Below, in pieces: positions 45,799 to 55,039 of a stretch of DNA of 60,705 nucleotides (positions are counted from its first letter, which is position 1; the number at the start of each line of letters is the position of its first letter). Source of the stretch: an uncultured Caryophanales bacterium (GTDB taxonomy: Bacteria > Bacillota_I > Bacilli_A > RFN20 > CAG-288); contig CALBLI010000031.1 of the NCBI GenBank assembly GCA_937896065.1, forward strand, positions 1 through 60,705. Reading direction: 5' to 3'. Under the pieces are notes generated by a model. It ran no database searches. It saw only the letters and a program-made list of their open reading frames with translations, and had not been told where the DNA came from. The translations under genes and the position numbers were made by a program.

Positions 45799-48210
45799 AT
45801 GTCAACAAAAAATAGTGTTTCTAAAAAAGAAGAAATTTTAGAAAAAGGTCCAATTACTAAGGAACTGCTTTCTAGAATGTATGCATATTTTAGAACTGCA
45901 AATTATTTATCGGCTTGTCAACTTTACTTACTTGACAACCCTCTTCTTGAAAGAGATTTAAAAGATTCTGACATCAAAAAGAAGATTGTCGGACATTGGG
46001 GTACAGTTCCAGGTCAAAATTTTGTTTACACACATTTAAATAGAGTAATCAAAAGATATGATCTAGATATGATATTACTTAGTGGTCCAGGTCATGGTGG
46101 AAATTTCTTTATTTCAAATGATTATATTGAAGGAACCTATTCAGAAGTTTATCCAAATATAACCATGGATAAAGCTGGACTTCAAAAATTATTCAAACAA
46201 TTCTCATTCCCAGGTGGTGTCCCATCTCATTGTGCACCTGAGACTCCTGGAAGTATCAATGAAGGTGGTGAATTAGGTTATTCATTAGCACATGGTTTTG
46301 GTGCAGTTTTTGATAATCCTGATTTGATTGCAACTGTCGTTGTTGGTGATGGTGAAGCTGAAACAGGTCCACTTGCAACTAGTTGGCAATCTAATAAATT
46401 TTTAAACCCAATCACTGATGGTGCTGTTTTACCTATTCTTCACTTAAATGGATATAAAATTGCAAATCCAACTATACTAAGTAGAATTTCCAAAGAAGAA
46501 TTAACTAAGTTTTTGGAAGGTAATGGTTGGAAACCTTATTTTGTTGAAGGCAGTGATCCTCTGAAAATGCACGCTTTGATGGCTCAAACAATGGATACAG
46601 TCATTGAAGAAATTAAAGCTATTCAAAAACATGCAAGAGATAAAAAAGACGCATCTAGACCTGTCTGGCCTATGATTGTTTTAAGAGCTCCTAAAGGATG
46701 GACTGGTCCAAAAATTGTTGATGGAAAACAAATTGAAGGATCATTTAGAGCACATCAAGTTCCAATACCAATGGATACTGCTGCTGATAGAAAAGCTCAT
46801 TTAAAAGAATTAAATGATTGGTTAAAATCATATAAGCCAGAGCAGTTATTTGATAAGGCCGGCCATATTAAACCTGAAATTAGAGAATTATGTCCAAAAG
46901 GTAATGCACGTCTTGGTTCTAATCCACATGCTAATGGTGGTCTTCTTTTAAAAGATTTGAGAATGCCTGATTTTAGAAATTATGCTTTTGATATCAAAAA
47001 GCATGGTGAAAAAGATGGTCAAGATATGACCGAACTTGGCAAATTCATTAGAGATGTCATCAAAGATAATGCTGAAAATAGAAACTTTAGAGTCTTTGGA
47101 CCTGATGAAACATTATCAAATAGATTAAATTCAATATTTGAAGTTACTAATCGTCAATTTGATGCTGAAACTTTAAAAACTGATGAATTTTTAAATAGTG
47201 ATGGAAGAGTAATTGATTCTATGCTATCTGAACATTTATGTGAAGGTTGGCTTGAAGGATATCTTTTAACTGGTAGACATGGTTTCTTTGCTTCTTATGA
47301 GGCCTTCATCAGAATTATTGATTCTATGGTTGCTCAACATGCTAAATGGTTAAAAGTTTGTAATCAACTTCCTTGGAGGCAAAAGATTTCTTCTTTAAAT
47401 CTCATTTTAGCAAGTAATGTTTGGCAGCAGGATCATAATGGTTTCACGCATCAAGATCCTGGTTTCATGGATCACATTGCTAATAAAAAAGCTGATGTTG
47501 TAAGACTTTATCTACCACCTGATGCTAATTGTTTGATTTCAACAATGGACCACTGCTTGAAGAGTAGAAATTATGTAAATGTAGTTGTTGCAAGTAAGCA
47601 TCCTCGTCCACAATGGCTTTCTATGGAGGAAGCAGTTGTTCATTGTACTCAAGGAATCTCTATTTGGGATTGGGCAAGCAACGATCAAGGTAGTGAACCA
47701 GATTTAGTCATGGCATGTGCAGGTGAAACACCAACTTTAGAAACATTAGCTGCTGTTTCTATCTTAAATAAGGAACTTCCACAGCTTAAAATCAGAGTAA
47801 TCAATGTTGTTGACTTATTTAAGTTACAACCAAAAAGTGAGCATCCACACGGATTATCAGATAGTGAATATGATATGTTATTCACTAAGGATAAGCCCAT
47901 CATCTTCAATTTCCATGGCTATCCAACTTTGATTCATGAATTAACTTATCGAAGAACAAATAAGAATCTTCATGTTAGAGGTTATAAAGAAGAAGGGACA
48001 ATCACCACTCCATTTGATATGAGAGTTCAAAATGATATTGATCGATATCATTTAGTTCAGGATGCCCTTTTAAGACTTCCACAACTTGGAAATACAGGTG
48101 CTTATTTATATCAAAAAATGTCCAATAAACTTGTTGAACATAAACAATATATCCATGAATATGGTGTTGATATGCCAGAAATCGCAAATTGGAAATGGTC
48201 TGGTAAGTAG
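45799..48210 (+). CDS. xfp: Xylulose-5-phosphate/fructose-6-phosphate phosphoketolase
   Basis: This TPP enzyme cleaves xylulose 5-phosphate or fructose 6-phosphate to acetyl phosphate plus glyceraldehyde 3-phosphate or erythrose 4-phosphate. The 803-residue protein matches the family length. Visible signatures are GHWGTVPGQNFVYTHLNR, SGPGHGG, FPGGVPSHCAPETPGSINEG, TPP-binding VVGDGEAETGP, and NVWQQDHNGFTHQDPGF. The ATG is preceded by CGGAGG. It is a single-gene unit with its own leader hairpin and a terminator at 48233. The thiN product at 27486 would supply its cofactor. Confidence 0.97.
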   Translation: MSTKNSVSKKEEILEKGPITKELLSRMYAYFRTANYLSACQLYLLDNPLLERDLKDSDIKKKIVGHWGTVPGQNFVYTHLNRVIKRYDLDMILLSGPGHGGNFFISNDYIEGTYSEVYPNITMDKAGLQKLFKQFSFPGGVPSHCAPETPGSINEGGELGYSLAHGFGAVFDNPDLIATVVVGDGEAETGPLATSWQSNKFLNPITDGAVLPILHLNGYKIANPTILSRISKEELTKFLEGNGWKPYFVEGSDPLKMHALMAQTMDTVIEEIKAIQKHARDKKDASRPVWPMIVLRAPKGWTGPKIVDGKQIEGSFRAHQVPIPMDTAADRKAHLKELNDWLKSYKPEQLFDKAGHIKPEIRELCPKGNARLGSNPHANGGLLLKDLRMPDFRNYAFDIKKHGEKDGQDMTELGKFIRDVIKDNAENRNFRVFGPDETLSNRLNSIFEVTNRQFDAETLKTDEFLNSDGRVIDSMLSEHLCEGWLEGYLLTGRHGFFASYEAFIRIIDSMVAQHAKWLKVCNQLPWRQKISSLNLILASNVWQQDHNGFTHQDPGFMDHIANKKADVVRLYLPPDANCLISTMDHCLKSRNYVNVVVASKHPRPQWLSMEEAVVHCTQGISIWDWASNDQGSEPDLVMACAGETPTLETLAAVSILNKELPQLKIRVINVVDLFKLQPKSEHPHGLSDSEYDMLFTKDKPIIFNFHGYPTLIHELTYRRTNKNLHVRGYKEEGTITTPFDMRVQNDIDRYHLVQDALLRLPQLGNTGAYLYQKMSNKLVEHKQYIHEYGVDMPEIANWKWSGK

Positions 48211-48232
48211 ATTGAAATTTAATCTTTAAAAT

Positions 48233-48269
48233 AAAAAAGTTATAGAGGTTATCCTTTATAACTTTTTTT
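48233..48269 (+). terminator. Terminator of xfp
   Basis: AAAAAAGTTATA pairs with TATAACTTTTTT around a 12-base loop and is followed by a T run, 23 bases after the stop codon. Confidence 0.85.
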
Positions 48270-48462
48270 ATTATGTAAATCTTTTTATCATTTTTTAAAA
48301 TGCTGTTGCATGAAAGTTAAAATCATAAATCTAAATTAATAAAAACTCTTTTATTTATATAATTAAATATTCTTTTTTTATTACGGCATAGTTTTTTTTA
48401 AGTCAAAGAAAGGAAATTAATTTATTAAAAGTTGAAAAAATAAATTCCTGAGAAAAATAAAA

Positions 48463-48484
48463 AAACCACGATTATTCGTGGTTT
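48463..48484 (-). terminator. Terminator of tRNA-Lys
   Basis: The arms AAACCACGA/TCGTGGTTT form a 9-base stem with a 4-base loop, immediately after the tRNA 3' end on the minus strand, followed by seven T on that strand. Confidence 0.85.
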
Positions 48485-48487
48485 AGA

Positions 48488-48563
48488 TGGTGGATCATAA
48501 GAGACTCGAACTCTTGGCCCACTGATTAAGAGTCAGTTGCTCTACCAACTGAGCTAATGATCC
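48488..48563 (-). tRNA. tRNA-Lys (anticodon CTT)
   Basis: Minus-strand cloverleaf: acceptor GGATCAT/ATGATCC, D arm GCTC/GAGC with loop AGTTGGTA, anticodon stem ACTGA/TCAGT around loop CTCTTAA (anticodon CTT, Lys AAG codon), variable loop GGGCC, and T arm AAGAG-TTCGAGT-CTCTT. The discriminator is A and CCA is encoded. It has its own promoter and terminator. Confidence 0.97.
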
Positions 48564-48580
48564 ATTTTTTTGACCTCTAA

Positions 48581-48609
48581 ATTATAGTTGATTATTTTTT
48601 TAAAATCAA
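48581..48609 (-). promoter_or_regulatory. Promoter of tRNA-Lys
   Basis: On the minus strand TTGATT (48609-48604), 17 bases, then TATAAT (48586-48581). It lies 17 bases upstream of the mature tRNA 5' end. Confidence 0.75.
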
Positions 48610-48725
48610 TAGTCAGTTTACAATTCAGTCTATCAAGATAATATATGATTAAAAAATATTCACTTGTATAAAACTCGGTATATTTTCCCTATTTTAGCCG
48701 TTTGAAAAACTAATTTTTAAATAAT

Positions 48726-48752
48726 TTAGCACTTAGCTATTGTAATTGCTAA
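48726..48752 (+). promoter_or_regulatory. CIRCE-like operator (HrcA site) before groES
   Basis: TTAGCACTT, 9 bases, AATTGCTAA reproduces the CIRCE layout (consensus TTAGCACTC-N9-GAGTGCTAA) with 8 of 9 positions in the arms complementary. It overlaps the -35 region of the groES promoter, as expected for heat-shock repression by HrcA. hrcA itself is not in this window. Confidence 0.8.
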
Positions 48753-48767
48753 TTTTTTATTTATAAT
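48740..48767 (+). promoter_or_regulatory. Promoter of groES-groEL
   Basis: TTGTAA (48740-48745), a 16-base spacer and TATAAT (48762-48767). The -35 box lies inside the CIRCE-like repeat, so HrcA binding would block polymerase. The predicted start is near 48774. Confidence 0.7.
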
Positions 48768-48804
48768 TATTCATGGTCGTCAAGACATTATTTGGAGGTT
48801 AATT

Positions 48805-49095
48805 ATGATAAAACCATTAAGAGATTATGTTGTCCTTGAAAAATTACCCGAGGAAAAGAAAGTAGGTTCAATTTTTGTAGCTACTGCTACTGATAAGGAT
48901 TCAGCATGTGCAAAAGTTGTTGCTGTTGGTCCTGGAACTGTTGATGAAAAAGGAAATAAAGTCAGCGTTGTCGCCAAAGTTGGCGAACTTGTCATTTACA
49001 AAAAATATTCAACCACTGATTATGAGGACCATGGCCATAAATTCATGCTCATTCAAGATAAAGATATAATCGCAGTTGTCGATAGTAAAAAATAA
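48805..49095 (+). CDS. groES: Co-chaperonin GroES
   Basis: This is the seven-subunit lid of the GroEL chaperonin. The 96-residue protein starts IKPLRDYVVLEKLPEEKKVG and contains VVAVGPGTVDEKG (about 37-49) and the GELVIYKKYSTTDYE segment; it ends with the usual IQDKDIIAVV. The mobile loop (about 16-32, VGSIFVATATDKD) replaces the common GGIVLP with GSIFVA. The ATG is preceded by TTTGGAGG. It is the first gene of a CIRCE-controlled operon, 23 bases before groEL. Confidence 0.95.
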   Translation: MIKPLRDYVVLEKLPEEKKVGSIFVATATDKDSACAKVVAVGPGTVDEKGNKVSVVAKVGELVIYKKYSTTDYEDHGHKFMLIQDKDIIAVVDSKK

Positions 49096-49118
49096 TATAA
49101 ATTAAGGAGAAATAAATT

Positions 49119-50735
49119 ATGTCTAAAAAAATTACTTATGGAAAATCAGCTAGAGATAATATGTTAGCTGGTGTTGATGCTTTAGCTAACACTGTCAAGT
49201 TAACGCTTGGACCTAAAGGAAGAAATGTTGCTTTAGATAAAGGTTTTGGTTCGCCACAAATTGTTAATGATGGTGTTTCTATCGCTAGAGAAATCGAACT
49301 TGAAGATAAAGAGCAAAACTTAGGTGCCAAACTTGTTTATGAAGTCGCTAACAAAACTAATGATGTTGCAGGTGATGGTACAACTACAGCTACTGTTTTA
49401 GCTCAAGAAATGATTCATAGAGGATTCAATGCTGTTGATAAAGGTGCAAATCCCGTCTTTGTTAGAGCTGGTATTGAAAAAGCTGCTAAAGCAGTAAGTG
49501 ATCAATTAATGAAAATTTCAAAATCAATTTCAACTTCTTCTGATATTGCTTCAGTTGCAACCATTTCATCAGGTGATGAAACAATTGGTAATATTATTGC
49601 AGAAGCAATGGACAAAGTTGGAAAAGATGGCGTTATCTCAGTTGACGAATCAAAAGGTTTTGACACTACTTTAGAAGTTGTCCAGGGTATGCAGTTTGAT
49701 AAAGGTTACGTTTCACCATATATGGTAACTGACTCTGAAAGAATGGTGGCTGAGCTTGAAAATGCTTATATTATGGTAACCGATCAAAAATTATCAAATA
49801 TTCAAGATGTGATTCCAATGTTACAATCTGTTGTTGAAGCACATAAACCATTACTCATTATCGCTGATGATATAGATAATGATGTTCAATCATCGCTTAT
49901 CTTAAATAAATTGAGAGGAACCTTCAATGTTGTCGCAGTTAAAGCTCCTGAATTCGGCGATAATCAAAAGAATGTCTTACAAGATATTGCTATCTTAACA
50001 GGTGCTAACTTCTATTCTAAGGATTTATCAATGGAGCTTAAAGACATCACTATCAATGATTTAGGCTCAGCTAAGAAAATCAGAGTTACCAAAGATTCAA
50101 CTACAATTATCAATGGTGCTGGCAAGAAATCTGATGTTGATAATAGAATTAAAGAACTTAAAGGTCAAATTGAAGAAACCAAATCTGATTATGATAAAAA
50201 GAATCTTCAAAAGAGAGTTGCTAAATTATCTGGCGGTGTCGCTTTAATTAGAGTTGGAGCTACAACTGAAAGTGAATTAAAAGAAAAGAAACTTCGTTTA
50301 GAAGATGCAATAAATGCTACAGCTGCTGCTGTTGAAGAAGGCGTTGTCCCTGGTGGCGGTATTGCATTGATGCAAGTTTATAGAACTTTAAAAGGTAAAT
50401 TAACTGATGAAAATGCTGATGTTCAAAAAGGTATTGATTTAGTCTTAGCTAGCTTATCAGCTCCTTTATATCAAATTTCTATCAATGCTGGATATGAGGG
50501 TGAAGATGTTGTTGAGAATGTTAAATCTAACAAAGCTGATTATGGTTTCAATGCTAAAACAGGTGAATATTTAAATATGCTCAAAGCTGGTATTATTGAT
50601 CCAACAAAAGTCACTCGTTCTGCTTTGTTAAATGCAGCAAGCATTACAGCATTATTTGTAACAACAGAGGCTGTTGTCAGTGAGCTTCCAAAACCAGCTG
50701 CTCCTGCTACACCTGCCCCTGATATGGGATATTAA
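49119..50735 (+). CDS. groEL: Chaperonin GroEL
   Basis: This is the 60-kDa ATP-dependent folding chamber. The 538-residue protein shows all landmark motifs: VKLTLGPKGRNVALDKGFG, the ATPase loop AGDGTTTATVLAQ (catalytic Asp), DKGYVSPYMVTD, LIIADDID and the hinge motif VEEGVVPGGGIAL. The C-terminal tail is PAAPATPAPDMGY instead of the common GGM repeat, so the chamber floor tail differs. The ATG is preceded by AAGGAG. A terminator at 50755 ends the operon. Confidence 0.98.
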   Translation: MSKKITYGKSARDNMLAGVDALANTVKLTLGPKGRNVALDKGFGSPQIVNDGVSIAREIELEDKEQNLGAKLVYEVANKTNDVAGDGTTTATVLAQEMIHRGFNAVDKGANPVFVRAGIEKAAKAVSDQLMKISKSISTSSDIASVATISSGDETIGNIIAEAMDKVGKDGVISVDESKGFDTTLEVVQGMQFDKGYVSPYMVTDSERMVAELENAYIMVTDQKLSNIQDVIPMLQSVVEAHKPLLIIADDIDNDVQSSLILNKLRGTFNVVAVKAPEFGDNQKNVLQDIAILTGANFYSKDLSMELKDITINDLGSAKKIRVTKDSTTIINGAGKKSDVDNRIKELKGQIEETKSDYDKKNLQKRVAKLSGGVALIRVGATTESELKEKKLRLEDAINATAAAVEEGVVPGGGIALMQVYRTLKGKLTDENADVQKGIDLVLASLSAPLYQISINAGYEGEDVVENVKSNKADYGFNAKTGEYLNMLKAGIIDPTKVTRSALLNAASITALFVTTEAVVSELPKPAAPATPAPDMGY

Positions 50736-50754
50736 TAAAGTTTTAAAATTTATG

Positions 50755-50790
50755 AGGCTATTTATATCTATATATAGATAGCCTTTTTTA
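50755..50790 (+). terminator. Terminator of groES-groEL
   Basis: GAGGCTAT and ATAGCCT arms, extended inward by AT pairs (one mismatch), are followed by six T. It lies 20 bases after the groEL stop. Confidence 0.85.
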
Positions 50791-50827
50791 TTTCATTTAA
50801 TTTAAGGAAAATTTAAATTATTTGTGT

Positions 50828-50833
50828 TACAAT
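50828..50833 (+). promoter_or_regulatory. Candidate -10 box for the SNF2 operon
   Basis: TACAAT lies 26 bases before the preferred start codon at 50860. The -35 region is poor (AAGGAA). A transcript starting near 50840 would still carry the GAGG ribosome site. Confidence 0.4.
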
Positions 50834-50859
50834 TTTTAGATAACTTTATGAGGTACATG

Positions 50860-51885
50860 ATGAGCACTATATCTTCAAATAAAGAACATGATGATATTTA
50901 CAAATTCTTCTTGTCATTAAAAAATGAAAAAGATGAGAGCCCTTTAGATAAAATAAATAATTATATTTCATCAATATCACCTTCTAGATACGATGAATTT
51001 TTAGCTAAACTGAATACCTATTTATCTCCCAGTAAAGTTAGTTTGAATAAATTATTTAAAGAAGAGAAATATTTAAATATATCATCTTTGTTACTTTCCT
51101 ATTTTGCAAAAAATAATATAAATAAAGATATCATTGTTAATTCATTCTTAAGAGAAAATAACTATTTAGGCTTTAAAGTCACAAAATATAATCTTAAATT
51201 AAAAAATTACCTTTTAGAAATAGACATAAAGAATTTGTGCGATTACATTCTTTATTCTATTGATAATAAAGATTATTTAAGCACTCTTCTTTTATTTGAT
51301 AGAATTGATAAACAACAACTTATCATCATTTTAAATTTGTTAGACAGATATTTATCTATTCCTGAAATTACATTTCCTATTGTATTTTATTTGATTGAAA
51401 AAAACTTTGATCATACAATTATTGAAGAAGTTTTAAATGCTTCTGTAAATAAAATCGCTAATACTAATTATCAATTTGATAGTTTACTTTATTTTATTTT
51501 TATTTTGAAATCACTTTTTACTTTAAAAAGAAATAAACCACTTTCTTTATTAAACGAAAATGATACAAATATAATTTTAAAATTATATGATAATCATTTA
51601 TCAAATATCAGTTTTAACAATCTTCCATTATTATATTTTTATATATTTAAGAATGAATTATCATCACTTAAAGACATAAAAATGATTCTGACCAAGAAAA
51701 TTCAACTTCTTATAAAATATAAAATAAATTATATTGATAGCTTTATTATTAAATATCTAATTTATTTTTTTGACTTAAATATCAACAGTGATATAAAAGA
51801 AAATTATGATAAAATAGCTATTTATCAATATGAAAGCATAGCAAGAATGTTAAATTTAAAAAATTTTAATATCTTATATAATTAG
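50860..51885 (+). CDS. Unknown all-helical protein upstream of the SNF2 helicase
   Basis: This protein of about 341 residues is rich in Leu, Ile, Asn and Lys and appears wholly helical, without membrane segments, Cys pairs or catalytic motifs that I recognise. Several internal segments look like helical-repeat hairpins (for example YLSTLLLFDRIDKQQLIIIL and LSIPEITFPIVFYLIEKNF). The start is uncertain: ATGs lie at 50848, 50857 and 50860; TGAGG is 6 bases before 50860. It is 7 bases upstream of the SNF2 gene with no terminator between, so the two proteins may act together. Confidence 0.65.
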   Translation: MSTISSNKEHDDIYKFFLSLKNEKDESPLDKINNYISSISPSRYDEFLAKLNTYLSPSKVSLNKLFKEEKYLNISSLLLSYFAKNNINKDIIVNSFLRENNYLGFKVTKYNLKLKNYLLEIDIKNLCDYILYSIDNKDYLSTLLLFDRIDKQQLIIILNLLDRYLSIPEITFPIVFYLIEKNFDHTIIEEVLNASVNKIANTNYQFDSLLYFIFILKSLFTLKRNKPLSLLNENDTNIILKLYDNHLSNISFNNLPLLYFYIFKNELSSLKDIKMILTKKIQLLIKYKINYIDSFIIKYLIYFFDLNINSDIKENYDKIAIYQYESIARMLNLKNFNILYN

Positions 51886-51892
51886 GTGGATT

Positions 51893-54800
51893 ATGTACTT
51901 AATAAATATTGCAAGTGATGAATTAAATAAAATTGAAAAGTTAGCTTTTTCATCTTTAAAATCTAAATTAATCTATACTTCATTGATTGAAGATAAATTG
52001 GATATATGTGTAAGTTTAAATAAAGAAGATATGTCCCTTATCTATTCTTTTAATATTAGCCAAGCTAATTATAAATTTATATTATATCCAGATAAAACTT
52101 TTAAATTGGATAGCTATTATGATAAAGATGATGAAAGTATTAAAGCGGCTATTGCTTTATATATCTATAATCATGATAAAAATAAAAGTGAAGAAGAACT
52201 TGCAAAAGAATATTCATATCTCTATCCATTAATTTGCGAATTAGCTCTTCTAGATAAAGATGATATACCAAGATATTATGAAAATAAAATAGCATTAACC
52301 AATCTTGTTAAAAACATTAAAATTAAATCTAAACCTAATATCAAAGCAAAATTTAAATCACTTATTATAGATACTGATTACGATAAAATTTCTAATGAAA
52401 AAGATATATCAATTAGATACATTGATGAATTCAATGTGACTAACGATGTCTCTTTGTACATTTTCTTTAGAGATTTTGATAAAAATAATTCCTCAATCAA
52501 TAAATATTCATTTGATAATGAGGATCTATTATTTCTATTAGAACTTAAAGAATGCTATTATAAAATAAGTAGAGATCAATTGGGACATTATCATTCTAAT
52601 TTTTCAAATGAATATCTTTCTAATTTTTTAACAGTTTTAAAATATTATCCAAGAAGACACATCATCATTAAAAACATAATATATCGAATCAACCATGATA
52701 TTAAAGAAATAAACACCTATATTTCAACAACCTGCAAGATAGTAAGCGATTTAAAGACAAGTGAATTTATAACATCTAATGATCTTTTAACATTGTCACT
52801 TGATAAAAATAACATGCTCTTATATTTATCTAAATTCAAAAATATTCAAGAAAAAATATTGACTGAATTTTTAATAAATAATAAAGATTTTTCATCTTCT
52901 CTATACAAGAGTGAATTTATATCATCTGTTGTGCCTTATTTGGATAAATCAATACCAGTTGCAGAAGAAATTCTAAAACAAAGTGAAAAGTTTTTAACTG
53001 AGATAGATTATTATATTGAACTCACAGAAAATGAAAACAAAACATATTCACAACTATCAATATATACAAAATATATATTGAATGGTTTAGAAGTGAGTGA
53101 AGACATATATAAAAAAGAAACACTCAGCGATGACTATTTAAATTTTATTAATATTTTAAATAAACTTAATCTCCCTCAATTAAAAAATATCACAAATAAT
53201 GATGAAATTTATGAGATTATTTCCACTGATATTACTAAGCTGAATAGTTGTTGTCGATTATTCTTAAGCGATAATTTAAAAAAAGTCAACACCAATTCAA
53301 CATTCAAATTTAAAATCATAACATCATCAGGAATTGATTGGTTTAAAACAACAATTGATTCTTCTACTTTTAGTCAAGATGAATTAAAAATGATTTTAGA
53401 AGCTTATAAAAACAAAAAGAAATTCATCAAATTTAAAGATTCTATTTTTAATTTGAACTCTACTATCAATAGATATGAATTATCTTTATTTGATAAATTT
53501 GAAATTGATTCAACTTTAACAGGTAAAAGACTCCCTTTATATCAAGCTGTTAAATTGAATGAATATAAAAACAGCAATGATTTATCTTTGACTGATAACT
53601 TAAAAAGCTTTTTCAATACATTAAGAGACTATTCTTCTATAAATGTTAGTATTGATAAAAAAACTCCTCTTAGAAACTATCAACTTGATGCTATCAAATG
53701 GTTAGAAGTTTTATATAGATATCATCTAGCAGGTATTTTAGCTGATGATATGGGACTAGGTAAATCACTTGAATTGATTGCTTTTTTAGAGACTAAAGAT
53801 TTAAATAAACCTTTGATTATAGTTTCACCTAAATCAATTATCTATAATTGGCAAAATGAATTTTATAAATGGAACAGTAAAAAGAAAGTGTTTGTAGTTG
53901 ACGGTGATAAAAACAATCGTCAAATGATATATACACAGGTAAAAAATAAGAATAATACTGTTCTTATAATTTCTTACGAGTCACTGCGAATAGATATTGA
54001 TGTACTAAGTGATTTTTCCTTCTCTTATCTTGTTTTAGATGAAGGGCATAATATCGCAAATGTTTTTGCTAAAAAGACATTGGCTGTTAAAATGATTGAT
54101 GCTGATTATAAGCTTGTTTTAACTGGAACTCCAATTCAAAATTCCTTAGTTGACCTCTATTCAATTTTTGATCTTCTTTTGCCAGGTTACTTTGATGACT
54201 ATAAAAACTTTGTTAAAACATATACAGATATTGATAATGACTTTGATGAAAATAAAAGAAGATTGGAACTTTTAATAAAACCATTTGTTTTACGAAGAAA
54301 GAAGGATGAAGTTTTAAATGAGCTGCCTCCTAAAGTCACTCAAGAAATCTATATCACATTAGATGAAAAATCATCTAAGATTTATCAGGCTTTCTTATCT
54401 AAAGCTAAAAATAGTTTTATTTCAAAATCTAAAAGCAAGATTGAAGTTTTAGCTGATATCACAAGGCTAAGACAGATAAGTATTGACCCTAGTTCATTTT
54501 TAGATGACTATAAAATCACATCAAGCAAGCTAGAAGAAGCACTCAATATGATTGGTGACTTAGTTAGCAGCAATCACAAAGTTTTATTGTTCTCTTCATT
54601 TGTAACGATTTTAAATCATTTAGAAAAATTGCTGATTGATAAAGGAATAAATACCGGTAAAATAATTGGAGAAACAAAAGCTAAAAAAAGAATTGAATTA
54701 GCTGATAAATTTAATTATGAACATGACATTAAAGTGATGCTTGTGTCATTAAAAGCAGGTGGAACTGGTTTAAATTTAATCGGTGCTGATTCGGTTATTA

Positions 54801-55039
54801 TTTTAGATCCATGGTGGAATATTGCTAGTGAAAATCAAGCAAGTGATCGGGCGTATCGCATTGGTCAAAATAAAAAAGTGACAGTCTTCCGTTTGATCTC
54901 TAAAGGTACTATTGAAGAAAGAGTTTTAGAACTTCAACGAAAGAAAGAAGAACTTTCAAGTATCATCAGCGATTCAAATAGTGAAGTTGAATATAGCGAT
55001 GATGATATTTCTTTCTTACTAGGTGTTTATGAAAAATAA
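51893..55039 (+). CDS. SNF2-family helicase/ATPase (bacterial RapA/SNF2 type)
   Basis: This 1048-residue protein is a superfamily 2 DNA translocase. The C-terminal motor is complete: Walker A LADDMGLGKSLELIAF (about 615-630), Walker B LDEGHN (about 715), motif III LTGTPIQNSLVDLYSIFDLL, QxxRAYRIGQ motif VI in ENQASDRAYRIGQNKKVTVF (about 980-1000). The N-terminal 600 residues are helical and of unknown function; the Cys/His SWIM zinc finger common at the N-terminus of Firmicute relatives is not seen. AGGTGG precedes the ATG. It overlaps the next gene by 11 bases. A role in transcription recycling, repair or defence cannot be decided. Confidence 0.92.
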   Translation: MYLINIASDELNKIEKLAFSSLKSKLIYTSLIEDKLDICVSLNKEDMSLIYSFNISQANYKFILYPDKTFKLDSYYDKDDESIKAAIALYIYNHDKNKSEEELAKEYSYLYPLICELALLDKDDIPRYYENKIALTNLVKNIKIKSKPNIKAKFKSLIIDTDYDKISNEKDISIRYIDEFNVTNDVSLYIFFRDFDKNNSSINKYSFDNEDLLFLLELKECYYKISRDQLGHYHSNFSNEYLSNFLTVLKYYPRRHIIIKNIIYRINHDIKEINTYISTTCKIVSDLKTSEFITSNDLLTLSLDKNNMLLYLSKFKNIQEKILTEFLINNKDFSSSLYKSEFISSVVPYLDKSIPVAEEILKQSEKFLTEIDYYIELTENENKTYSQLSIYTKYILNGLEVSEDIYKKETLSDDYLNFINILNKLNLPQLKNITNNDEIYEIISTDITKLNSCCRLFLSDNLKKVNTNSTFKFKIITSSGIDWFKTTIDSSTFSQDELKMILEAYKNKKKFIKFKDSIFNLNSTINRYELSLFDKFEIDSTLTGKRLPLYQAVKLNEYKNSNDLSLTDNLKSFFNTLRDYSSINVSIDKKTPLRNYQLDAIKWLEVLYRYHLAGILADDMGLGKSLELIAFLETKDLNKPLIIVSPKSIIYNWQNEFYKWNSKKKVFVVDGDKNNRQMIYTQVKNKNNTVLIISYESLRIDIDVLSDFSFSYLVLDEGHNIANVFAKKTLAVKMIDADYKLVLTGTPIQNSLVDLYSIFDLLLPGYFDDYKNFVKTYTDIDNDFDENKRRLELLIKPFVLRRKKDEVLNELPPKVTQEIYITLDEKSSKIYQAFLSKAKNSFISKSKSKIEVLADITRLRQISIDPSSFLDDYKITSSKLEEALNMIGDLVSSNHKVLLFSSFVTILNHLEKLLIDKGINTGKIIGETKAKKRIELADKFNYEHDIKVMLVSLKAGGTGLNLIGADSVIILDPWWNIASENQASDRAYRIGQNKKVTVFRLISKGTIEERVLELQRKKEELSSIISDSNSEVEYSDDDISFLLGVYEK

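Larger units (their letters stand above)
48211..48804. other. 594-base region between xfp and groES
   Basis: It contains the xfp terminator (48233-48269), the tRNA-Lys gene on the minus strand with its terminator (48463-48484) and promoter (48581-48609), and the groES promoter/CIRCE region (48726-48767). The stretch at about 48285-48450 is AT-rich with nothing recognised. Confidence 0.7.
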
